A stretch of DNA of 35,226 nt, taken from the IMG/VR virus record IMGVR_UViG_3300031576_000199, positions 1 through 35,226 of that record; one strand, given 5' to 3'. The stretch comes from a virus. Both the position numbers and the translations under genes were made by a program. Shown here in pieces: positions 7,891 to 15,400 of this stretch (position 1 is the stretch's first letter; each line of letters starts with the position of its first letter). The notes beneath the pieces are model-generated. The model had not been told where the DNA came from, searched no databases, and worked only from the letters and a program-made list of their open reading frames with translations.

Positions 7891-7921
7891 GCAAAAGTTT
7901 GGGAAAAAAGGAGAGAATCTC

Positions 7922-8467
7922 ATGAAGAATTTCGTGCAGCATGGTGACACGATCACCTTGATCGCCCCTTACGTGCGGGTCTCCGGAGAGGGGGCGCTCG
8001 TAGGCTCCCTGTTCGGCCTCGCCGTAGACGACGTGGCGAGCGGCGCAGAAGGCGAGTTTGCTGTCGCCGGCGTCTTTGACATCACCAAAGAAGGCGTGGC
8101 GATTGCCGCCGGCCAACTCGTTTACTGGGACGACACGAACAAGCGCGTGACGCCGACGGCATCCGGCAACAAGCTGGTCGGCGTTGGCAGCAAGGCGGCC
8201 GCCTCGGGCGACGCCACGGGGCGCGTGAGACTCAACGGCACCATGCTCCCGCAGGTCTTCGTCTCAACGGAGCAGACCGGCACTGGATCGTCGCAGAGCA
8301 TCGCGCACGGCTTGGGCGTCACGCCGTCAAAGGTGTTCGTCTCGCCGACCGACACGGCCCCGGCGACGGTTGGCGTGTACACCGCGACCGAGGGCACCCA
8401 CACCGCGACGAACGTGCTTGTGACCGTGACGAGCGGCAAGAAGTACAAGGTCATCGCCATCGTGTAG
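7922..8467 (+). CDS. DUF2190 capsid decoration protein
   Basis: This 181-residue protein begins MKNFVQHGDTITLIAPYVRVSGEG and continues LVGSLFGLAVDDVASG, TKEGVAIAAGQLVYWDDTNKRVT and KLVGVGSKAAASGDATGRVRLN. This is the signature of DUF2190, a family that includes capsid-cementing proteins. Residues from about 115 onward (SSQSIAHGLGVTPSKVFV...) form an extra beta-rich C-terminal domain resembling those that extend from virion surfaces. A strong site, AAAAAAGGAGAG, precedes the ATG. Position just after the capsid gene fits a decoration role, as with lambda gpD, but here it follows rather than precedes the capsid gene. Confidence 0.82.
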   Translation: MKNFVQHGDTITLIAPYVRVSGEGALVGSLFGLAVDDVASGAEGEFAVAGVFDITKEGVAIAAGQLVYWDDTNKRVTPTASGNKLVGVGSKAAASGDATGRVRLNGTMLPQVFVSTEQTGTGSSQSIAHGLGVTPSKVFVSPTDTAPATVGVYTATEGTHTATNVLVTVTSGKKYKVIAIV

Positions 8468-8471
8468 GGCA

Positions 8472-8786
8472 ATGGCCGCGTTCGATGCCCCCGCGGCTGG
8501 GCTGGCCGCATCGGTCCTCGCTGCCTTCGGCGAGCCGGTTACCTACCAGCCCAGCCCGCCAAACGGAACGCCGGTTTCGATTTTCGTGGCCCGGAGAACG
8601 GCACGGGAGCGCGAGCCGACGGCGGAAGGGGCCTACGTGGTGTTTTTTGTCCGGCTGTCGGATTTGGCGGCTGGGCCGCCGGCGGCCGGAGACCTCGTGA
8701 CCGTCAAGGGGGTTGCCTACAAGGTCTACGACATAGACAACGACGGCCAAGGGGGGGCCGAATTGACGTGCCGGAAAGCAGCCTGA
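8472..8786 (+). CDS. head-tail connector, gpFII-like
   Basis: The 104-residue product begins MAAFDAPAAGLAASVLAAFGEPVTY and ends in a compact beta region (GDLVTVKGVAYKVYDIDNDGQGGAELTCRKA). This layout fits the lambda gpFII / head-tail attachment family, whose members complete the head and form the tail docking surface. The GDxVxxxGxxYxVxDIxxDGxG pattern is the main reason for the call. It lies 4 bases after the decoration gene, the usual position after capsid genes. Another small connector family remains possible. Confidence 0.6.
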   Translation: MAAFDAPAAGLAASVLAAFGEPVTYQPSPPNGTPVSIFVARRTAREREPTAEGAYVVFFVRLSDLAAGPPAAGDLVTVKGVAYKVYDIDNDGQGGAELTCRKAA

Positions 8787-8815
8787 ATCACGGATTATTG
8801 TGATCGGAGGATCGC

Positions 8816-9013
8816 ATGAAACGCCTGATTCCCGCCGTACTCGCCATACTGGCCGCCGCAACCCTGCTCGCCGGCTACAACACCTGTCAGCGGTATTGCC
8901 TGCACGAATGGAAAGAAGGCTACCGGGCCTGTCGCAAGGTGGGCTTCCCGGCAGGCTGCGTCACGGCGCTGGAGACGGAGTTCTGGACGTGTTGGAACGC
9001 CTGCCAGCCGTAG
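8816..9013 (+). CDS. small exported Cys-rich protein, helical-hairpin type
   Basis: A 65-residue protein with an N-terminal signal or anchor (MKRLIPAVLAILAAATLLAG) and no good lipobox. The mature part has six cysteines in a mirror-symmetric layout: C-x3-C-x10-C-x8-C-x10-C-x3-C. Two CxxxC motifs on opposing helices are the pattern of disulfide-tied helical hairpins (alpha-hairpinin or CHCH-like folds), so a periplasmic disulfide-bonded hairpin is a reasonable inference. ATG 8816 follows CGGAGGATCGC. It lies between a head connector and a putative wall hydrolase, which suggests an envelope role such as lysis timing or exclusion. I know no named family. Confidence 0.65.
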   Translation: MKRLIPAVLAILAAATLLAGYNTCQRYCLHEWKEGYRACRKVGFPAGCVTALETEFWTCWNACQP

Positions 9014-9025
9014 AGGAAGAATCTC

Positions 9026-9391
9026 GTGACGGATCTGGTTGAACGCATCGCGCAAGCCATCGCCCGCTTCGAGGGTTTCTACAAACTCGGCAGCGTGGCG
9101 CAGCGGCAGAACAACCCAGGAAATCTGCGTTCCTGGGGCAAGACGCCCGTGGTGGGCGGCTACGCTTCATTCCCGACGCCGGAGGATGGTTGGAAGGCGC
9201 TGAGGCGGCAGGTGCAGAAAAATATCGACCGGGGCCTGACGCTGCAAGAGTTTTTTGCCGGGAAGCCGGGCGTGTACGCTGGCTACTCTCCGGCAAGCGA
9301 CGACAACCATCCCGTGCCGTACGCTACTTTCGTCGCGCAGCGCGTAGGAATCAGCGTCGATGCGGTTTTGGCGCAGCTCCAAGGAACGTAA
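9026..9391 (+). CDS. P5-like lysozyme-fold protein
   Basis: The 121-residue protein contains IARFEGFYKLGSVAQRQNNP then GNLRSWG, followed by YASFPTPEDGWKALRRQV, FFAGKPGVYAGYSPASDDNH and YATFVAQRVG. This matches small proteins often annotated as structural protein P5-like or lysozyme-like domains; Glu16 in RFEGFY is the obvious candidate acid. They are presumed to cut peptidoglycan, either as virion-borne hydrolases or in lysis. The start is GTG 9026 with AGAGGAAGAATCTC before it. No signal peptide is present, so export would need a holin or virion placement. It is the only wall-hydrolase candidate in the window. Confidence 0.6.
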   Translation: MTDLVERIAQAIARFEGFYKLGSVAQRQNNPGNLRSWGKTPVVGGYASFPTPEDGWKALRRQVQKNIDRGLTLQEFFAGKPGVYAGYSPASDDNHPVPYATFVAQRVGISVDAVLAQLQGT

Positions 9392-9392
9392 A

Positions 9393-9827
9393 ATGGCGCG
9401 CGTTCGTGTCCGTTTCAAAAAGCAGTTGCGGGTCGATCACCTCAACTTCAAGCAATTCCAAATGCTCAAGCTGGCGACGGTCGGAGTGGCGGCGGTCAAG
9501 AACCGGGTGCAGGCTGCTCTCGGCTCGGGGGACGGGCCGGCCCTGCCGCTGACCCGGCGTTATGCGATCCGCAAATCGCGGATGCGGCTCGGGAACAGGC
9601 GCAACCTGACGTTCACCGGCGCGATGCTGCGCAACTTGCAAGTCCGCACCGTGAGCGAGAGGGACGCTCGTGTGGGATTGAGCGGAAGGAAGGATCGGAT
9701 CAAGGCCCTGGCGAACGAGCGCATCGAGCCATGGCTGACGTTTTCGCCGCGTGACCAGCAGGCCACAGTGACGGCGGCGCAACGCATTTTCAGTGAAAAC
9801 GCCAAGCGTTTCATTCTGACCTCATGA
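9393..9827 (+). CDS. neck / tail-completion protein (HK97 gp10- or lambda gpZ-like)
   Basis: I start this 144-residue protein at ATG 9393, 1 base after the previous stop, rather than at the upstream in-frame 9360. The upstream start would overlap the hydrolase gene and adds no conserved sequence. The product is very basic: MARVRVRFKKQLRVDHLNF, then VKNRVQAALGSGDGPALPLT and RRNLTFTGAMLRNLQVRTV, ending in a helix TVTAAQRIFSENAKRF. Small basic proteins of this shape between connectors and the tail terminator are typically gp10/gpZ-like neck proteins that join head and tail. The family call rests mostly on order and size. Confidence 0.55.
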   Translation: MARVRVRFKKQLRVDHLNFKQFQMLKLATVGVAAVKNRVQAALGSGDGPALPLTRRYAIRKSRMRLGNRRNLTFTGAMLRNLQVRTVSERDARVGLSGRKDRIKALANERIEPWLTFSPRDQQATVTAAQRIFSENAKRFILTS

Positions 9828-10297
9828 TCGACCCAGCCATCCTCGTAAACGCGGTCGTCACCGCCCTTCGGGACATTCCGAGCCTGCTCGCCGAAGTCCG
9901 CGGCGACGCCGAGCGGATCACCGCCTACCGCGACAAGCCGCCCGACAATGTGAGCTTAGATGAAGCGATCTACCGGATGCCCGCTCCCTCGGTCATGGTC
10001 GCTTGGCAAGAAAGCGGTCCTGGGAACTTCGCGGAGTGGGAAGCTTGGAAACACCAGGTCTCTATTTTCGTGCGCGCCGACGACGCGCCGGATCTAAATG
10101 TCGCGAGCGGCTCATTCTACCGGATCTTTCAGGCGATCTGGAAAGGTCCAAGAAACGCCGGTGAAACGCTCCGTAACACAACAGTCCACGCGGACCTCTA
10201 CCCGATGGACGTTCCAACATTCCGACGCATCCGAGACATTGAAGGCGTCGATTTCTTTGAAGTAGCCGTGACTTTTACGGAGATCGGAGACAACTGA
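9824..10297 (+). CDS. tail terminator protein (gpU-like role)
   Basis: The 157-residue product starts MIDPAILVNAVVTALRDIPSL and contains the central VMVAWQESGPGNFAEWEAWKH strand-turn and a late VTFTEIGDN strand. This is the alpha-beta arrangement of tail terminators that cap the tail tube. It sits one gene before the small pre-tube ORF and the tube gene, the normal place for a terminator. Overlap with the preceding gene is ATGA. Sequence similarity to lambda gpU itself is not obvious by eye. Confidence 0.55.
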   Translation: MIDPAILVNAVVTALRDIPSLLAEVRGDAERITAYRDKPPDNVSLDEAIYRMPAPSVMVAWQESGPGNFAEWEAWKHQVSIFVRADDAPDLNVASGSFYRIFQAIWKGPRNAGETLRNTTVHADLYPMDVPTFRRIRDIEGVDFFEVAVTFTEIGDN

Positions 10298-10461
10298 TGC
10301 CACCGACAGAAACGGTCTGGATGCAGCCCCCCGGCGGAGGGCAGCCGGAGGAGGTCGACGCGGCCCCCGACAACCTCGTGCCGCTGATGGTCGCCGGTTG
10401 GAGCCAGTGCGAGCCGCCACAGGCGGCCGAGCCGTCGAGCAAATCGAAGAAGGAGAGTTAG
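10297..10461 (+). CDS. small Pro-rich protein before the tail tube gene
   Basis: A 54-residue ORF starts with ATG 10297, sharing its A with the preceding TGA, and stops at TAG 10459-10461. It begins MPPTETVWMQPPGGGQPEEV, has a short hydrophobic core LVPLMVAGWSQ and a Lys-rich end. The VPLMVAGW pattern resembles small phage proteins of unknown role that include a V.xMxxxGW motif near head-tail genes. The tight coupling on both sides (next start 3 bases downstream) supports translation. Its final codons contain the AAGGAG used by the tail tube gene. Confidence 0.65.
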   Translation: MPPTETVWMQPPGGGQPEEVDAAPDNLVPLMVAGWSQCEPPQAAEPSSKSKKES

Positions 10462-10464
10462 GCT

Positions 10465-11475
10465 ATGGCAAACACGCGGGAAATCCTGATCGGGTTCGGC
10501 AAGAAGAAGCAGACGAACATCACGACCGCGAACATCCTCGCGGACATCTGGCGCCTGAACAAGCTCAACGCCACCCTCGCCAGCCCGAAATACATCGCGG
10601 AGGACGACGCCGCGGAGCTCGGCAAGGGCCATGAGTTCGCGACGGCGACGTTCAAGTCGCACATCGAATCCACTGGGCACCAGCTCGAGAAGTACATATC
10701 GAGCGAGTTCGCGGCATGGTTGTTCTCGTTCGGGCTGGGCAAGGTCGTCAAGACCGGCGTGGGGCCTTTCACCTATACCTGCACGCCGCTGAGTCCTGTA
10801 GCTGATGGGCTCGAGCTGCCTTACTGGTCGTTCCTCGAGCAAATCCGCCCTGGCGCTACCGACGTGCGCGACATCATGCTGGTGGGTTGCGCGATCAAGA
10901 GCTTCCGGCTCCAGATTTCGAGTGGCCCGGGACGAGCGAACGCGCGGGCGACGGTCGAGTTCACTCACTCCGGCAAAATCACAGAGCCGTCTGCGATCAC
11001 GTTGCCAGCGGCCACCGCCGAAAACCTACTGAACGCCTACTCTCTCGCCTGTACGATCCTGGGCGTCGACTATGTGACGGCGAAGAACTTCGTGTCGCTC
11101 GAGATGGGCTGGGACAACGCCTTCCGCGATGGCTTCTACCCCGGCAGCGGCCAACAGGACGGCTACCAGATCCAGGGCCGCCTGGAGTCCGGCGACCGCG
11201 TCCCATTTCTGAACTTCGTGGCGCGGTACGTGGACGGGTCAACGGAGTTGCAAAAGGTCCGCGATCTCACGACTGGCACGGTGGTGATTGTGCTAACGAA
11301 GGACGCCAACAACAGCATGACGGTCACCTGGCACCAGGTTGGCTTCCAGGTCGCCGAGGTTGGCGACGCCGACGGCCTGGTCACCGTCTCGGTCACGGGA
11401 AAGCCGCAGTACCACGCGACCAACGGCGTCGTCTCGGCGGTTGTGGTGACCCCCGTCGACGCGATCGCGCAGTGA
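10465..11475 (+). CDS. major tail (tube) protein
   Basis: This 336-residue, beta-rich protein is the expected building block of the tail tube. It follows the terminator and precedes the chaperone pair, which in siphoviruses defines the tube gene. Sequence features include MANTREILIGFGKKKQTNIT, a central block with GHQLEKYISSEFAAWLFSFGLGK, and an extensive Val/Thr-rich C-terminal half (VVIVLTKDANNSMTVTWHQV). The strong AAGGAGAG lies 9-12 bases before ATG 10465. Compared with lambda gpV (246) it is longer, which fits a tube protein of another family with an added domain. Confidence 0.8.
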   Translation: MANTREILIGFGKKKQTNITTANILADIWRLNKLNATLASPKYIAEDDAAELGKGHEFATATFKSHIESTGHQLEKYISSEFAAWLFSFGLGKVVKTGVGPFTYTCTPLSPVADGLELPYWSFLEQIRPGATDVRDIMLVGCAIKSFRLQISSGPGRANARATVEFTHSGKITEPSAITLPAATAENLLNAYSLACTILGVDYVTAKNFVSLEMGWDNAFRDGFYPGSGQQDGYQIQGRLESGDRVPFLNFVARYVDGSTELQKVRDLTTGTVVIVLTKDANNSMTVTWHQVGFQVAEVGDADGLVTVSVTGKPQYHATNGVVSAVVVTPVDAIAQ

Positions 11476-11485
11476 GGAGAGCCAC

Positions 11486-12145
11486 GTGTTCGATACCAAG
11501 TGCGACATCGACGTGACGATTGCGGCCGGAGACGTCCGCAAAGTGGCAACGGTGCGGTTCCCGACGGATGCAGAATGGGCGGATCGTGCGGCCGCACAGA
11601 GAACGGTGATCCGGTCCATCGGCAGGGGCCGGTCGGAGACCGAGATTCTGAACGGCGCGGAGGTCGATCGGGAGCTCTTCGTCAAGATCCTGTTGTCGGA
11701 GAACGCGGCTGCTTTCGATGACGCCGAGGCTTCGGCGGTCATCGGGCGGATCGCGCGCTGCGAAGCCGGAGAAGCGGAACACGACGGCAGTCAGGTCCGC
11801 ATTCCGCTTAGCACGGCAGCCGGCGACACGACGCACTTCATGAAAGTGCCGAGCCAGAAACAGGTCCTCGATTACGGCAAGGCGGCCGTGAGGCTGGTCG
11901 AAGGCCGGCACCGGCAGGAGCTGCGATTAAACGTGGTCCCGGCCGGCACGCTCTACGATGCGCTGGTCGCGGCGCCGGCCTGCAATAGCTCACTGGGGCC
12001 GGCTTACGTCGACGGCGTCGTCCCGATCATCCACAAGCAGGCCGTCATCGCGGAGCTGGTGCGATCGATCAAGGAAACAGAGGACGAACCGGGAAACTTG
12101 CAATTCCGGCCGTCTGGCCGGACCAACCCAGCATCTGGTTCCTGA
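11486..12145 (+). CDS. tail assembly chaperone, gpG-like (short product)
   Basis: The 219-residue product is read in the zero frame and stops at TGA 12143-12145. It starts MFDTKCDIDVTIAAGDVRKV with FPTDAEWADRAAAQRTVIRS, as in other siphovirus tape-measure chaperones. The GAGGAGAGCCAC site precedes GTG/ATG-type initiation at 11486. Its role would be to coat the tape measure protein before tube polymerisation. Near its end lies a -1 slippery heptamer that diverts some ribosomes into the downstream frame, giving a longer G-T product. Confidence 0.8.
   Translation: MFDTKCDIDVTIAAGDVRKVATVRFPTDAEWADRAAAQRTVIRSIGRGRSETEILNGAEVDRELFVKILLSENAAAFDDAEASAVIGRIARCEAGEAEHDGSQVRIPLSTAAGDTTHFMKVPSQKQVLDYGKAAVRLVEGRHRQELRLNVVPAGTLYDALVAAPACNSSLGPAYVDGVVPIIHKQAVIAELVRSIKETEDEPGNLQFRPSGRTNPASGS
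12091..12122 (+). promoter_or_regulatory. programmed -1 frameshift signal (GGGAAAC plus hairpin)
   Basis: GGGAAAC at 12091-12097 is phased as G GGA AAC in the zero frame of the chaperone gene, the classic X XXY YYZ arrangement; lambda G-T uses GGGAAAG. Seven bases downstream, TCCGGCC (12105-12111) pairs with GGCCGGA (12116-12122) across a GTCT tetraloop. This is a perfect 7-bp stem at the right distance to stimulate slipping. Translation continues from CTT 12097 in the -1 frame, which is open to 12423. Confidence 0.85.
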
Positions 12146-12423
12146 TCCGCAAGGCCCTTCGCAAAGACGAACTTTGCCTGGGCGTGACGATCTGCCCGGA
12201 TGCGCACGACGGCGAGCGTTGCCAGGAGTGTCCGCTTTCAAGCTTCGAGGCCGCGATGAGCAGCCCCTTAGGGGAAGACCTTTCGAGGATTGTGGACCTC
12301 GATTTCGCGCTCCGCGCCGGCTTCACGATAACGCTCGATGACATCGCGGCCGACGACTTTGCAGCGCTGCAAATCCTCCACGCGGAACGCGACAAGATCC
12401 AAGGGGAAAAACTGAAGCAATGA
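12097..12423 (+). CDS. tail assembly chaperone extension, gpT-like (-1 frame)
   Basis: After the slip the fusion continues for 108 codons, giving a G-T protein of about 312 residues. The extension reads LAIPAVWPDQPSIWFLIRKA, then CLGVTICPDAHDGERCQECP and a helical end (DFAALQILHAERDKI). The CPDAHDGERCQECP block could bind a metal. A GTG at 12184 is in this frame, but conserved-looking sequence starts well upstream of it, so the frameshift and not that GTG explains the frame. Its stop overlaps the next ATG. Confidence 0.8.
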   Translation, partial: LAIPAVWPDQPSIWFLIRKALRKDELCLGVTICPDAHDGERCQECPLSSFEAAMSSPLGEDLSRIVDLDFALRAGFTITLDDIAADDFAALQILHAERDKIQGEKLKQ

Positions 12424-15400
12424 AACGCGCCCTCTCGCTGCTCCTCCTGTTCGCGTCCCAGTTGCTCGGGGCCGGCACGAGGATTCAGGACACGCTCCGG
12501 TACCCCGATGGAACCGTGGCCAGCGGCTCGGCCGAGATTTCTCTGTTCACGCCGTTCACCACGCCGGGCTTCATCCCCACCGCGGCCAGCAAGATCATCG
12601 CGCCGATCACCGCCGGCGTAATCGATGTCACCCTGGAGCCGAACGACACAGCCGTCCCCGCCGGCACCAGCTACCAGGTTCGCTTCATCCTCACAAAGAC
12701 GGCCGTTTACAGCGGCGCCTATCTTCAATACTGGATTGTTCCCACCTCCGGCAGCATCCTGAAGATCAAAGATGTGGCGGTGGCGTCGAGTCCCACGCCA
12801 GCTCTCACCATTACCCTTCCCCAAATCAGCACGCTCGGCGCCGTCAAGGGCGACCTGATCGCCTTCGGGACGTCCTGGTCGCGGTTCCCAGCCGGGCCCG
12901 ATGGCCAGTGCATGGTCGCCGATTCTACCCAGGCGCTGGGCTTGAAGTACGCGGTTTGCGGGGCCGGGGGCGGCGCTCCGACCGCAGCGACATATATCAC
13001 TCAGACCTGCGACGCCACCTTGACGGCGGAGCAATGCTTGTCTGCTCTGGCGACCGGCATCCTCAAGTCTACGACCATAACCGGCATCGTCTCGATAGCG
13101 GCAGCCGCCGATCTGCCGACGCACGCCTCACGGCACCAGAACGCCGGGAATGATGAGGTGGCCCAAGCGGCCGCAGGCGCCAACGCCATCCCGAAGGCCG
13201 GAGCAGGAGGGACGCTGGCGGCTGGATGGGTAGCTGAGGTTCTGAGCGTCACCGAACTTAGTACCTATATTGCCGCCAGCGGTTCGGGTACCGATGCGAT
13301 CCGGGCGACGATCACCGCGCCGGCGGCATTGCACTTTCTGGCCTGGGACGCTGGTACGACGAACTGGGTTAACCGCGTGCTGGCCGACGCGGATGTTCCA
13401 GACAGTATAATCCTGACTAATATTACGCAGATCACCAACCGGGCGATCGCTGATACAACCGGTACCCTGCTTGAAGCACGCGGAGGCACAGGAGAATCAG
13501 CCTATGTCTTGGGCGACACATTGTACTCGGACGCCGCGAACAGTTTGGCGAAACTCGCCGGAAACATCACCGCCGCGAAACAATTCCTGACGCAGACAGG
13601 CACAGGGGCGGTGTCTGCAGCACCGGTCTGGGCGGCGATCCTCGACAGCGATCTGCCTGCTTCAATCACGCGCGACACAGAGGTCAACGTCCAGGGCACC
13701 GCGAACGAAATCACTTCCAGCGGTTCGGGTGTAGCGCCAGTTCTCTCGATTGCGGCGGTCCTGAATCTAGCAGGGAAAGTTCTCTCGGGCGGATCGCCGC
13801 TCGTCCTCGAGGGCGCGACGACCGATGCCAACGAGACGACCGTGGTGGTTACGGACCCGACCGCCGCCCGGACGTTCACGCTGCCGAACGCCAACAGCAC
13901 GGCGATTCAACCATTGACGTGCGGTGGGACCGACAAGGTTTCGGCGGTGTCGGCGCTCGGCGTCATCACCTGCACGGCGGACTCTGGCGGGGCGGGCGGC
14001 GATAACATCACGGTCAACGGGACCGCCGCCACGGATGCGAACTTCATCACGCGCGCGGCCACGGGCACTTTCCCTTCCGTCACGCCACAACTCAACACCA
14101 CACCAAGCCCTGACGAGATCACATTCGATGTCGGAGCCGTCAGCGCCACGACCGCCGGCGTGCTCACCACCGGGGCCGACACCATCGCTGGCGCGAAAAC
14201 CTGGACCGGGGCGGGCAAGTACGACGAGGTAGCGTTGACGATCGAGCGCTCCAACGCCCTGTTGACAAATCCCGACGGTTTGGTGCTGGATAACCCCACC
14301 GCAGCAGACACTACCAATACTCGCCAGTTTTCACCGTGCGTCGAATGGAAGGGTTCGGCCTGGAAATCCGATGCAACAGCCGAATCCCGCACCGCCTTCA
14401 TGCGGGGCTGCAACCAACCGCTGAACGCCACAAACCAGATAGGCGTGCAAATGGTTTGGGAAGGAAAACGCTCAAATGATGGCTCCTACTCGACGCTCAT
14501 GGAGTGGGAAGTATCTAACACGCACCATGTCCGAATGTTCGGAAAAAGCACGCAATCGAGCGCGGTACTCGGAGTCCGCAGTGGCTTGAACAGCGGCTCC
14601 TATGGCTTCGGTCACGAGACTAACGATACAACGGTCCAGATGTATACCTGGGCACAGTCCACAGGTACCCCGTCGGCTTGGATGGGCATTGCCACGAATA
14701 CAGGGTCTTTCATTCTTTACGCTGGTAGCACGGACAGCGGTGGCTTCCGCTTGGACCAAAACGGCAACATCGGTATTGGCGGCGAGGCTTGGACGAGCAA
14801 TACCCCGGATGGCACGGTCCACATCAAGCACACTGGCGGCGCAGTCACGACCGTATTCATTGACGCTTCTTCGTCTCAAGGAACGAACGCCCTATTAACG
14901 TTCCGCGACAACTCTGAAGCGTCTTTATCGAAGGTTGACGAGGATGGCACCTTCGTTTTCGACAACGGCGCGACCGCGGCTCAAGGCATCCTGCTCTCGA
15001 TGGCGCAGCCAGGAGCCGCCGGGCAGCGCGATTCCCACTGGCTGGAGCTGACTGGCACGTCGTTCGACACTTCCGGCCATGACGCCGACTGGCGCTGCTT
15101 CGTGGATGTGACCTCAGACGCCGCAGCTTCGACCTTCACCTGCCAGAGCCGCATCGACGCGGCGGGCTTCGCCACGCGCTGGACGGTGACGGACGCCGGG
15201 CTGCTCAACGCTACGACACTAACCGAGGGCGGAAACGCAGTTCCGAACGCCACGGATCATCTTGGCTTCTTCGCGGCCACGACCTCGGCACAACTCGCTG
15301 GCGTGATCTCGAATGAGACCGGCTCCGGCCTCTTAGTCCTTGCAACCAATCCCACGCTGACCGACGTAACGGTAGACGATCTCATCACCTTCAACGAGAC

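Noticed and set aside
12184-12423. Separate gene starting at GTG 12184
   Set aside because: The frame is already coding-like from the GGGAAAC slip site at 12097, so it is better explained as the frameshifted chaperone extension.
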